DNA of 28,617 bases, from positions 1 through 28,617 of the forward strand of contig CAZYSK010000077.1 of assembly GCA_964649415.1 (NCBI GenBank), given 5' to 3'. The notes below the pieces were generated by a model. The model was not told the origin of the DNA. It did not search any database and saw only the letters and a list, made by a program, of their open reading frames with translations. Positions 7,619 to 15,264 of the stretch are shown here, piece after piece. The position numbers and the translations under genes are program-made. Numbering within the stretch: position 1 is the first letter of the stretch; each line of letters opens with the position of its first letter. Origin of the DNA: CAZYSK01 sp964649415. Its GTDB lineage: Bacteria > Chloroflexota > Anaerolineae > B4-G1.

Positions 7619-9592
7619 ATGACAGAACGCAAACGCGTCGGCAAGTACGAGATCATCGAGGAGATCGGCAGGGGCGGATTCGCCGTCGTCTACAAGGCGC
7701 GTGACACTGAGCTAGATCGTATAGTTGCGCTCAAGGTGCTGTACCCCTGTTGGACGGCTGACCAGGCCTTCGCCGCTCGCTTCCGGCGGGAGGCACGCGC
7801 CGCCGCCCGGCTGAGCCACCCGAGTATCGTCACTGTTTATGAGGCGGGCGAGGCTCAGGGCCAGCTCTACATAGCTATGGAATACTTGCCAGGCTGTACG
7901 CTGCGAGAACTGCTGATGGCCGAGGACGCGCTGCCGCTGGAGCGGGCGCTGCCTATCCTTGAGCAGGTCGCGGACGCGCTGGACTACGCTCACGGGGAGG
8001 GCGTTATCCACCGCGACGTCAAGCCCGCCAACGTGATCGTGGAGCGGACGGACCGAGGCGTCCGGGCCACCCTCACGGACTTTGGCCTGGTGAAGGCTAT
8101 GGAGAGCAGCGTGGCGCTCACTTCCCAGGGGACACTGCTGGGCTCGCCGGAATACATGGCCCCCGAGCAGGCCGACCCGGAGCAGGCGGATGAGGTTGGT
8201 CCAGCCGCCGACCTCTACGCGCTGGGTGTCGCGGCCTACCGGATGCTGACTGGGAGGGTGCCTTTTCCGGGCAACACTCCTGCTACGCTCAACGCTCACG
8301 TGCGCAAGCGGGTGCCCCCGCCGCGTTCCCTTCGCTCCGACCTTTCCAGGAGCGTGCAGTCAGCATTGCTCAGGATGTTGGCCAAGAAACCTGCTCGCCG
8401 TTTTGATTCTGCCCGTGCCTTCGTCAGTGAGTTGCGAGAAGCTCTGCTTCATCCGCAACATGTGCGGATACCGAAGTGGGCATTGGGTGTGGTTGGGCTG
8501 ATTCTTGTGCTTTTGAGCGGTGGGCGGCTTTTTGCTCTGAAGCCGTTTCCGGTGTGGCCCACGCACTCAGAGCTTCCCACACAGACACCGATTTCATCGG
8601 TGAATGTGATCACAGAAACGTCGGTTCCGTGGATAGTGACGTCAGTGCCCAATCCAGCTGCTAGAGCTTCTGCGGCCTTCAGGTCCTCCCTTACAGTGAC
8701 GCCGTGTCCTACACCAACAGCTACACGAAGAACGCCGACGCCAACGCTCGTCACTCCGACATCAACTTCATCTCCGACACTGACGCTCGTTCCTCCGAAA
8801 CCGACTCCATCTTTGACGCCGACCCCAACGGCGGTCACTTCGACGCCAACTCCATCTTCGACACCGACTCCAGCGGCGGTCACTTCGACGCCGACTCCGT
8901 CTTTGACGCCGACCCCAGCGGCGGTCACTTCGACGCCAACTCCATCTTCGACACCACGGGGCCAACCAGTCCGTATTTTCTATACCGTCGAGGCTGGACA
9001 AATCTACTATCTGGCCTCAACGGACCCTTCACGTTCTCAGGGGGAACTGCTTGACCCAATTGCCTATGAAAGCTCCACGTGTGCGGGTGGGACCGAGGCG
9101 AGGACGTTGGCGGGTCAGTCGGTTCGGATGTTCTATGGCTACCGCTGCCCGATCGTACCCCCTGTGGTCGAGTGCACCTCGCCGGACGGGCAGTACAGTG
9201 CCACCGTCTGGCACAGTGAGGGCCAGTATTCGATGAGCATTCGCCGGGCATCGGACGATACGATGGTCCAGGCCGTCTACACCGGCAATCAACTCAACAG
9301 CAACGAATATATCCTATGGGCTCCCGACAGTTCCTGGTTCTACTTCACGCTCGATAACACCCTGCACCGGGCCAGTCCAAATGCGGCCGGATACCAGCCT
9401 GTGCTGCCCATTGCGTATGAGACTTCGATTTCGCCGGACGGCTCGATGATTCTATACTTGCAGCCGGTGGGGATAGTTGGTGCCTATGACGTGTGGGTGG
9501 CCAATGCGGATGGTTCCAACCAACACAACGTGACCAATGCGCCAGATACGTACAAGCTGTGTGCGAGGTGGGGAAGTATGCAGGTGAGGTAG
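7619..9592 (+). CDS. Ser/Thr protein kinase with TolB-like propeller ectodomain (STPK3)
   Basis: The kinase domain (residues about 10-272 of 657) has GRGGFA 18-23, Lys39, HRDVKPAN 131-138, DFG 154-156 and APE 181-183. A single membrane span is predicted near 286-306. Residues about 320-450 are a Thr/Pro/Ser linker with exact internal repeats (15-residue unit TPTPTAVTSTPTPSS, three copies). The C-terminal 200 residues are rich in beta-strand motifs of TolB/DPP-type propellers (CTSPDGQYSA, ILWAPDSSWFYF, ISPDGSMILYL, DVWVANADGSN), probably too few blades for a full propeller. It should sit in the membrane with the propeller outside. The kinase half is very similar to STPK4, so the pair looks duplicated with replaced ectodomains. 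Start ATG 7619 has AGGGCGGA upstream. Confidence 0.92.
   Translation: MTERKRVGKYEIIEEIGRGGFAVVYKARDTELDRIVALKVLYPCWTADQAFAARFRREARAAARLSHPSIVTVYEAGEAQGQLYIAMEYLPGCTLRELLMAEDALPLERALPILEQVADALDYAHGEGVIHRDVKPANVIVERTDRGVRATLTDFGLVKAMESSVALTSQGTLLGSPEYMAPEQADPEQADEVGPAADLYALGVAAYRMLTGRVPFPGNTPATLNAHVRKRVPPPRSLRSDLSRSVQSALLRMLAKKPARRFDSARAFVSELREALLHPQHVRIPKWALGVVGLILVLLSGGRLFALKPFPVWPTHSELPTQTPISSVNVITETSVPWIVTSVPNPAARASAAFRSSLTVTPCPTPTATRRTPTPTLVTPTSTSSPTLTLVPPKPTPSLTPTPTAVTSTPTPSSTPTPAAVTSTPTPSLTPTPAAVTSTPTPSSTPRGQPVRIFYTVEAGQIYYLASTDPSRSQGELLDPIAYESSTCAGGTEARTLAGQSVRMFYGYRCPIVPPVVECTSPDGQYSATVWHSEGQYSMSIRRASDDTMVQAVYTGNQLNSNEYILWAPDSSWFYFTLDNTLHRASPNAAGYQPVLPIAYETSISPDGSMILYLQPVGIVGAYDVWVANADGSNQHNVTNAPDTYKLCARWGSMQVR
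8816..8950 (+). repeat. 45-bp coding tandem repeat, three copies
   Basis: Units at 8816-8860, 8861-8905 and 8906-8950 differ at only a few positions and encode a 15-residue Thr/Pro/Ser/Ala unit in the linker of STPK3. Length variation through slippage would change linker length without breaking the frame. Confidence 0.9.
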
Positions 9593-9593
9593 C

Positions 9594-9611
9594 CGCGATT
9601 TTCCAATCGCG
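9594..9611. repeat. REP-like hairpin after STPK3
   Basis: CGCGATT (9594-9600), loop TTCC, AATCGCG (9605-9611) makes a perfect 7-bp stem right after the STPK3 stop. It matches the core of the repeats at 5345-5461 and 9881-10065, and could also act in termination or RNA 3'-end protection. Confidence 0.65.
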
Positions 9612-9652
9612 TTCATTGCGGCGAATGCCCAATTGGAAGCGTATCGATCTTC

Positions 9653-9826
9653 GTACCAGAGACCACCAACATCAGCAAGCTCCTGCAATCCATTCAGCGC
9701 AACTTAGCACGAAACTACAAAAGGGTGTATAGCATCGACCGGCCCACCCACATGCGGCAGCGGGGTTTCTGGGATCACGTCATTCGGGATGAGGATGATT
9801 TCATCATCCAAATTCGATCTTGTGTG
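9653..9826 (+). pseudogene. relic of REP-associated (Y1, IS200-like) transposase C-terminal half
   Basis: In one open frame the sequence reads TNISKLLQSIQRNLARNYKR, then RGFWDHVIRDEDDFI. The pattern 'S+LmQSI+RnfaRnYKR ... QRGFWDHvIRDEdDF' is the C-terminal signature I recall from Y1 transposases of the RAYT/IS200-like group, where it is normally followed by a 'YIHYNPVKHG' segment. That segment, the HUH motif and the catalytic Tyr are not seen, and no start codon or ribosome site fits, so this is a fragment. It lies between REP-like palindromes of one family (9594-9611 and 9881-10065). RAYT proteins are known to move such repeats, so the association makes sense. The call is from motif memory, not alignment. 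Confidence 0.55.
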
Positions 9827-9880
9827 ACCGGGGATCGGCGGTCACGCGGTGTAGGGCGAGGTTTGAGCCATAGGCGGCGA

Positions 9881-10065
9881 GAGCGCGATTGGAAATCGCG
9901 GCTACGAGGGAGTGCAGGATCGCGATTGGGAAGTCGTGGCCACGAGGGAGTGCGAGAGCGCGATTGGGAAGTCGCGGCCACGAGGGAGTGCAAGGGCGTG
10001 GTTGGAGGATCGAGGTTACGAGAGAGAGCAAGGGCGCGATTGGGAAGTCGCGGCCACGGGTGAGG
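9881..10065. repeat. 38-bp palindrome-containing tandem repeat, about five units
   Basis: Units start at 9881, 9918, 9956, 9994 and 10032 (37-38 bases each; the last is partial). Each begins GAGCGCGATTGGGAAGTCGC or a close variant and continues with GGCCACGAGGGAGTGC. Unit 4 is the most divergent. The centre of each unit can fold (GCGATT-GG-AAATCGC style), so this is a REP-like array. It ends directly before the possible STPK4 promoter. With no unique spacers between units it is not a CRISPR array. Confidence 0.85.
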
Positions 10066-10094
10066 TTGCGCAGACAGACAAGCTGTGCTAAACT
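10066..10094 (+). promoter_or_regulatory. possible promoter of STPK4
   Basis: TTGCGC (10066-10071), a 17-base spacer ending TGC, and TAAACT (10089-10094). It matches the layout found before STPK3 and leaves a leader of about 60 bases. Confidence 0.4.
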
Positions 10095-10160
10095 GGCTAC
10101 TACGATGCATGCCGTGGGATTGCGCCAGGGTGTTCGCATGCATGCAGCGGGGGCGGAACG

Positions 10161-12077
10161 ATGGTAGCCACCAGACGACTGGGCAAGTACGAGATCCTCG
10201 GTGAGATCGGGCGGGGCGGCTTCGCCGTCGTGTACCGGGCCCGGGACACTGTGCTGGAGCGCGTCGTTGCCCTCAAGGTCTTGCACCCATACTGGGCGGA
10301 TGATCCCGACTTCGTGACCCGTTTCCGTCGCGAGGCACAGGTCGTTGCCCGGCTGCAACACTCCCGGATTGCCACCATCTACGACGCGGGCGAGGCCGAC
10401 GGCCAACTGTACGTCGCCATGGAGCTCGTGCCCGGCCGCACCCTGCACGAGCTGCTGGAGGCGGAGGGGCCGCTGGCGCTGGAGCGGGCGCTGCCCATCC
10501 TGGGGCAGGTCGCTGACGCGCTGGATCACGCCCACGCCCGGGGTGTGGTCCACGGCGACGTCAAGCCCCGCAACATCGTCGTCGAGGAGACGGCGGACGC
10601 CGTGAGCGCGACGCTGACGGATTTCGGGCTGGTGCGGGCTATGGCGGGGAGCGCCGCGCTCGCCGCCGAGGGGCAGCACCTGGGCTCGCCCGAGTATATG
10701 GCCCCCGAGCAGGCCGACCCGGAGCGTGCCGCTGAGATCGAGCCTGCGGCCGACCGCTACGCCCTGGGCATCGTGGCCTACCATATGCTCACTGGGCAGG
10801 TGCCGTTTCCCGGGGATGGGCCTGCTACACTGGACGCCCACGAACACAGGCCCGTGCCGCCTCCGCGCTCCCTGCACCCCGACTTGCCTCCGGCCGTGGA
10901 GGAGGCTATCCTCAAGATGCTGGCCAAGGCGCCGGCTGACCGTTTCGCCTCTGCTCGCGCCTTTATCGTCCAGCTACGGGAGGCCTTGCCGGCCGAGGGC
11001 CAGCCTCCATACGTAGGGGTGCGGTTTCCGCGCCCGTCCCCGGTGGCGCAACCCCCACCTGTAGAGGTGGAGCCCTCGCGCCCGGTCCCACCGCAGCAGC
11101 CGCCCCCCGCGCCTCCGTTCGAGGGTCGCACGTTGGTCCAGCCTAGCGTGCCCGCGGCAAGGCAGCCAGAGCCGAGTACCGTCGTCCCGGCGAGGCCGTC
11201 TGTCGTGCGGCGGTGGGCGCTGCCGCTGGCTCTGGCGCTTGCCGGCGTGCTGCTCGTCGTTTTGCTCATCATTCTGACCCTCGTTGGGTGGCGCGCCGGA
11301 GCGGGGCCCATGGCGGCGCTCTTCCGGACCGCCACGCCGACCCCCACGTCGACCCTCATGCACACGCACACACCCGCACCCACGGCCACGCCGGCGCCGG
11401 TGGACACGCCCACCGAACCCCCGACCGCCGCGCCGACCCCTACCTGGACGCCAGCGCCGGTTCCCACGGATACGCCCATGCCTCTGCTCCCGGATGCGCG
11501 CGTGCTCGCCGGTGGCGCTGGCCTGCGTCCCGGCGTGACCACGTGGTGGCGTGTGCGCACGACCCTGGCCGCCGGGACGGAGCTGGAGTTGCAGGGCTAT
11601 GATCCACGTTTCCCCGATTGGGTGTACGTCAGCACCGTGGACGGCGCGTCAACGGGCTGGGCCCAGGTGGCCGAACTGGAGATCAACCGCGAGTTGGCCG
11701 GCCTTCCCAGGGTTACGCCGCGCCCCACGTTGACGTCTACCCCGTCTGCACCCGTGCCTACGAGTACGCCGGCCGCGCCGGTTCCCGCATGTGACGACAT
11801 GGGCGCTCCGCTGCGGCTGGATGCCTGGGACGTGGGTAAGTGGTGCATGGCTGGCGGCTGGGGAGCCACAGTGTACGTCGCCGGGCATGGGGGAGACTGC
11901 ATGTACACGTATTCCTGGGAACACGAGGTCCGGGGCGGGCCGATGTCGGGCTCTATGACCTTCGACGTCACGGCCTCGGGGTTCAGCTCGGCCATCGTGG
12001 GTGAGGCCTCGGTCACCTCCGCCGGCCAGACAGCCACGGTGGGCGTGTTCATATCGCCGCCCGACTGCGGCCAGTGA
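10161..12077 (+). CDS. Ser/Thr protein kinase with SH3-like ectodomain, HGD catalytic loop (STPK4)
   Basis: The protein has 638 residues. The kinase domain (about 10-272) has GRGGFA 18-23, Lys39, DFG 154-156 and APE 181-183. The catalytic loop reads HGDVKPRN (131-138), so the usual Arg before the catalytic Asp133 is Gly: a non-RD kinase that may not need activation-loop phosphorylation. A proline-rich linker (285-345), one membrane span (352-377), a Thr/Pro linker (390-442), a bacterial SH3-like segment (about 444-510, LRPGVTTWWRVRTTLAAGTE ... GWAQVAELEI) and a C-terminal beta-rich domain with four Cys (C544, C562, C580, C636) follow. This last domain is not recognised; with the Cys outside the membrane, disulfides are possible. 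Start ATG 10161, with GGCGGA upstream. The next gene begins 16 bases after its stop. Confidence 0.92.
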   Translation: MVATRRLGKYEILGEIGRGGFAVVYRARDTVLERVVALKVLHPYWADDPDFVTRFRREAQVVARLQHSRIATIYDAGEADGQLYVAMELVPGRTLHELLEAEGPLALERALPILGQVADALDHAHARGVVHGDVKPRNIVVEETADAVSATLTDFGLVRAMAGSAALAAEGQHLGSPEYMAPEQADPERAAEIEPAADRYALGIVAYHMLTGQVPFPGDGPATLDAHEHRPVPPPRSLHPDLPPAVEEAILKMLAKAPADRFASARAFIVQLREALPAEGQPPYVGVRFPRPSPVAQPPPVEVEPSRPVPPQQPPPAPPFEGRTLVQPSVPAARQPEPSTVVPARPSVVRRWALPLALALAGVLLVVLLIILTLVGWRAGAGPMAALFRTATPTPTSTLMHTHTPAPTATPAPVDTPTEPPTAAPTPTWTPAPVPTDTPMPLLPDARVLAGGAGLRPGVTTWWRVRTTLAAGTELELQGYDPRFPDWVYVSTVDGASTGWAQVAELEINRELAGLPRVTPRPTLTSTPSAPVPTSTPAAPVPACDDMGAPLRLDAWDVGKWCMAGGWGATVYVAGHGGDCMYTYSWEHEVRGGPMSGSMTFDVTASGFSSAIVGEASVTSAGQTATVGVFISPPDCGQ

Positions 12078-12093
12078 AGAGGGCGACTTTCCC

Positions 12094-14811
12094 GTGCCTG
12101 ATGAGCATCCGCACGCCCAATGGTCTGTAGACCTGTCCGGGCCGCCCGCCGAGACGTTGTTGGTCGCGGGCGAGCTGGTGCTGGTTCCCACGCAGGAACC
12201 CGACCCGTCCGCTCGGCGCGCCACGCTCCACGCCCTGCGCCTGGCCGACGGCGCTCCGTGCTGGCGGCGCTCCTTTGAATACGCCATGCTAACGGGCCTG
12301 GCAAGCGCCCCCACCCCCACACTCCCGCACCCCCACACCCCCCTGCTCACCCTCGTCTCCCTCACCAGCACGGACCTGTTGCGCGGCGCGGGAGCGCTCG
12401 TGGCCCTGGATCCGGCAGGGGAGGAGCGCTGGCGCTGGGCGCCCGGCGTGCAGCGTGTCTCCGCCCCGGCATTGGTTCGTAGTAACGACCTCGGGCGTTC
12501 CGGTCAAGAGGCGACCAAAGTCGCTACTACGAACGCAATATGCGTCACCGCCGACGCCCGCACGCTAATCGTCCTTGACCTCGCCACCGGTACGGAGCGG
12601 GAGAGCGTCGAACTTGACGCAAGCGCCTCCCTGTCCGCGCCGGCCGTCGCGGGTGGCGTGGCCTACGTCCCCTGCCGTGGCCCACACCTGCTGGCCGTAC
12701 ACCTGGGGGGCGGCTCTCCCCGCCGCTTTGGCGGGGGCGGAGGAGGAGCCTGGCTGGACCAGACGCCTGTCGTCGTTGGCGATCACGTCTACGCCGTGCT
12801 CAGCACCGGCGCGGTCTTGGCCCTCCGTGTGGAGGACGGCACGCAGGCCTGGCGCACGGGCGTGGGTCCGGCGGGCAAGCCCCTCAGCGCGCCCGCGACC
12901 GACGGCCGGCGACTGTTCGCCGGCGCGCGCGACGGCCTCCACGCCCTGGCCCTGGCCGACGGCCGGGAGTTGTGGGCCTTCCCCACCGAGCGCCGGATCA
13001 CGGCTGCGCCCATCGTCGTCGGTGGCGCCGTCTACGCCACCTGTCACGACCACCGCGTCTACGCCCTCTCAGCCACCGGCCGGGAGCTGTGGCGGCACGC
13101 GGTGGGGCGGCGCATCGAGGTCCCGCCGATCCTCGCCACCTGTGGCGAGCCTCCCGCGCCGTGCGTCCTGGTCGCCGACCAGGGCGGCACGCTGACCGCC
13201 GTCGCCCGCCCGCTCAGCGCCGAGGAGCACGAGGCCGCCGGGCACTGGATCGAGGCCGCGTCTGCCTACGCTGCCCTGGGCCAGCCCGTCCGTGGCGCCG
13301 AGCTGCTGGAGGCGCACGGCGAGCCCTTGAAGGCCGCCGAGCTATGGGAGGCAGCAGGCAAGCAGGATCGCGCCGCGGCGCAATGCGAGGCCGCCGGGGC
13401 ATGGGAGGGGGCGGCCCGGCTGTGGGCCTCCCTGGACCGGCCGCTCAAGCAGGCCCAGGCGCTGGAGCAGCACGCCCGCGGGCTGGAGGGGACGGCCTGC
13501 GATGCGGAAAGGGGGGCAGCGGCGTGGCGCGCCGCTGCGGAGGCGTTCGATGCGGTCGGGGAGATGGACCGTGCGGCCGCCTGCCGGCGCGAGGTGGCCC
13601 GCTGGCTGCGCCAGCCGGTGATCAGGATGCAGGTCCACACGGAAAAGGGGCTGTTGCTGAGGTCGTGGTCGCGCCTCCAGTTCATCGTGCGCAATGAGGG
13701 ATACGGCCCGGCGAGCAGGCTGATCATCCGCGCCACGGGTGACGAGTTCGAGGGGCAGGTCATGGACACCCAGCGCATCTCCACGCTGGCAGCTGGGCAC
13801 CAGCGTCCTCAGTGGCTCAACGTTTACCCCCTGGAGTGCGGGGACAGCGTTCCACTACGCCTGGGCATCGAGTATGAGGATTGGTCCGGGGATCTGCGCA
13901 CCTGCGAACAGACGATCCACATCCCGGTGGCCCGGGACAAGCGCGACCCGAGCGCGGTTTACATCACGGTTGAGGGGGATTTCATCGGGGGAGACAAGCG
14001 CACGGGCGTCGATCAACGGGGGCAGGTGATCCACGGCCCGCAGACCAACGTCGCCGGCGACGTGCACGGCCCACTCCTCTCTGGGCAGTTCCAGGGCGCG
14101 GTCTCCGTGGGTGACTCCAAAGAGGCCACGGAGCGCCGGGAGCGCGAGGTGACCTTCCTGCGCCGCCAATTGACGGAAGCTCGCGAGAACCTGCGCCTCA
14201 TCCGGGAGCGCAAGGCCGAGTACGTGATGGAGACGGACATCCCACTCAACCTGATCAAGCAGGAGCGCCGGCTGGAGCAGTGCATCGCTGATTTGGAGGA
14301 TAAGCTGTCGCCTCGGCCAGAGATACGCGAACTGGAGTACAATGCGAAGGTTACTGCTCCGCGGATTGTTGAGATCTATACGAGGTTCGAACTAGAGGCG
14401 CAGTTCTTGTGTAGCCCGGAATCGCCATCAAAGGATGCCGAGACTCAATCCCCACAGCAAGCCGAGATCAAGGTGGCCTTCTCGAGAGACCCGAGGACTG
14501 GGAGACTTGAGTCGGCTGTCTTGCGGCTTTGTCTTATGGCTCCTGGCTTCAGAGTCCACGGTGAGAGCTGCAAGACAGTGGAAGTCTACCCCTATCGCAA
14601 CTCTCCACGCTGTGTCTTCCATCTCGAAGCACAAAGAAGTGGGTTGGAGCCAGTTAGTTTGGAAGTGAGACAAGGTGCGCATGTTCTAGGTACAGCCACC
14701 CTGAACGTAGAGGTCGAGAGAGCGACGGTTGCCAAACTTGTGCTCCAGGGCATGGAGGTCTCAATGTTACTGCTGTTTGCGGCGGTTCCCCCTACACGGG
14801 TAGATGTCTAG
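12094..14811 (+). CDS. PQQ-type propeller / helical repeat / Ig-like / coiled-coil protein
   Basis: A large soluble protein (905 residues from GTG 12094). Residues 5-375 form PQQ/quinoprotein-like propeller blades (LSAPAVAGGVAYVPC, HVYAVLSTGAVLAL, RRLFAGARDGLHALALADGR). Residues 376-505 are Ala-rich helical repeats (AAELWEAAGKQDRAA). Residues 510-612 look Ig-like, 625-675 are Gly/Asp-rich (VEGDFIGGDK, NVAGDVHGP), 676-740 form a charged coiled coil, and 750-905 form a beta-rich end. Gly/Asp-rich plus coiled-coil stretches of this kind resemble effector-associated modules of STAND/CHAT conflict proteins, but no effector is visible. GTG 12094 is preferred (GAGGG 10 bases upstream, 16 bases after STPK4); GTG 12001 would overlap STPK4. 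A 60-base palindromic element lies in frame at 12475-12534. Cotranscription with STPK4 suggests a partner or substrate role (inference). Confidence 0.85.
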   Translation: MPDEHPHAQWSVDLSGPPAETLLVAGELVLVPTQEPDPSARRATLHALRLADGAPCWRRSFEYAMLTGLASAPTPTLPHPHTPLLTLVSLTSTDLLRGAGALVALDPAGEERWRWAPGVQRVSAPALVRSNDLGRSGQEATKVATTNAICVTADARTLIVLDLATGTERESVELDASASLSAPAVAGGVAYVPCRGPHLLAVHLGGGSPRRFGGGGGGAWLDQTPVVVGDHVYAVLSTGAVLALRVEDGTQAWRTGVGPAGKPLSAPATDGRRLFAGARDGLHALALADGRELWAFPTERRITAAPIVVGGAVYATCHDHRVYALSATGRELWRHAVGRRIEVPPILATCGEPPAPCVLVADQGGTLTAVARPLSAEEHEAAGHWIEAASAYAALGQPVRGAELLEAHGEPLKAAELWEAAGKQDRAAAQCEAAGAWEGAARLWASLDRPLKQAQALEQHARGLEGTACDAERGAAAWRAAAEAFDAVGEMDRAAACRREVARWLRQPVIRMQVHTEKGLLLRSWSRLQFIVRNEGYGPASRLIIRATGDEFEGQVMDTQRISTLAAGHQRPQWLNVYPLECGDSVPLRLGIEYEDWSGDLRTCEQTIHIPVARDKRDPSAVYITVEGDFIGGDKRTGVDQRGQVIHGPQTNVAGDVHGPLLSGQFQGAVSVGDSKEATERREREVTFLRRQLTEARENLRLIRERKAEYVMETDIPLNLIKQERRLEQCIADLEDKLSPRPEIRELEYNAKVTAPRIVEIYTRFELEAQFLCSPESPSKDAETQSPQQAEIKVAFSRDPRTGRLESAVLRLCLMAPGFRVHGESCKTVEVYPYRNSPRCVFHLEAQRSGLEPVSLEVRQGAHVLGTATLNVEVERATVAKLVLQGMEVSMLLLFAAVPPTRVDV
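12475..12534. repeat. 60-bp palindromic element inserted in frame in the propeller gene
   Basis: Perfect 10-base terminal inverted repeats GTTCGTAGTA (12475-12484) and TACTACGAAC (12525-12534) enclose an inner hairpin GCGAC-CAAA-GTCGC (12511-12524). The element is exactly 20 codons long and adds an uncharacteristic stretch to a propeller blade between PALV and ICVTADARTL. The end motif CGTTCGTAGT recurs in intergenic repeats at 20501 and 26042. Confidence 0.8.
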
Positions 14812-14944
14812 CTCCTGCCCCGAGTGAAGGCAGCTGTCCCCTTTGATAGACTTGGCACGACAGACGTGCATGCCCTGGCTGTGACTGCGGCAGTGCTTCC
14901 TGAGTGGACACAGGAGATTGATTGTGTGGAATGTCTGTGCCCAC

Positions 14945-14972
14945 TTGGCAAACCCGATGATTGATGTATAAT
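14945..14972 (+). promoter_or_regulatory. sigma-70 promoter of the toxin-antitoxin pair
   Basis: TTGGCA (14945-14950), a 16-base spacer and a consensus TATAAT (14967-14972), 40 bases before the antitoxin start. The imperfect inverted repeat GTATAATGTATGTGTAATAC overlaps the -10 and is a plausible operator for autorepression. Confidence 0.75.
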
Positions 14973-15011
14973 GTATGTGTAATACGCATGCCTGGATAAC
15001 CGGGAGGTGAG

Positions 15012-15263
15012 ATGATGCATCGGCTTCAGGTGATGATTCACGAAGAGCAATACCTGTGGCTTAAAGAGAGAGCCGGGTTAGAAGGGAAGAGCATTGGGCA
15101 GTTCGTCAGGGAAGCTTTCGAGAAGCTCAGGCGGGACGCTGCACTCCCTGACTTGGAGGATGATCCCCTGTCCGAAATGATCGGCATGTTCCGGGGAGGC
15201 CCGCCGTACGACGCCAGCGTCAGGCACGACGATGTGATCTACCTGGATGAGCAGAAGAACTGA
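15012..15263 (+). CDS. VapB-like antitoxin (ribbon-helix-helix type)
   Basis: The 83-residue protein has an N-terminal beta-strand and helices typical of ribbon-helix-helix antitoxins (HRLQVMIHEEQYLWLKERAG, then GKSIGQFVREAFEKLRRD) and an acidic, probably disordered C-terminus that would block the toxin. It is followed at once by a PIN-domain toxin, the standard VapBC order. A strong GGGAGG (15002-15007) lies before two ATGs in a row; by spacing, 15015 is as good a start as 15012. The antitoxin is expected to bind its own promoter, where an inverted repeat overlaps the -10. Confidence 0.8.
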   Translation: MMHRLQVMIHEEQYLWLKERAGLEGKSIGQFVREAFEKLRRDAALPDLEDDPLSEMIGMFRGGPPYDASVRHDDVIYLDEQKN

Positions 15264-15264
15264 G

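Noticed and set aside
8704..9054. 116-residue frame across the STPK3 linker
   Set aside because: It is a shadow of the Thr/Pro repeat in another frame.
9725..10063. 112-residue open frame over the repeats
   Set aside because: Only its first part matches a transposase relic; the rest is translation of the 38-bp repeats.
9881..10065. Possible CRISPR array
   Set aside because: The 38-bp units are directly joined with no unique spacers, and there are no cas genes.
14812..14964. In-frame continuation after the TAG that ends the propeller gene
   Set aside because: It reads 50 codons with no recognisable domain and overlaps the toxin-antitoxin promoter; an extension by readthrough is not supported.
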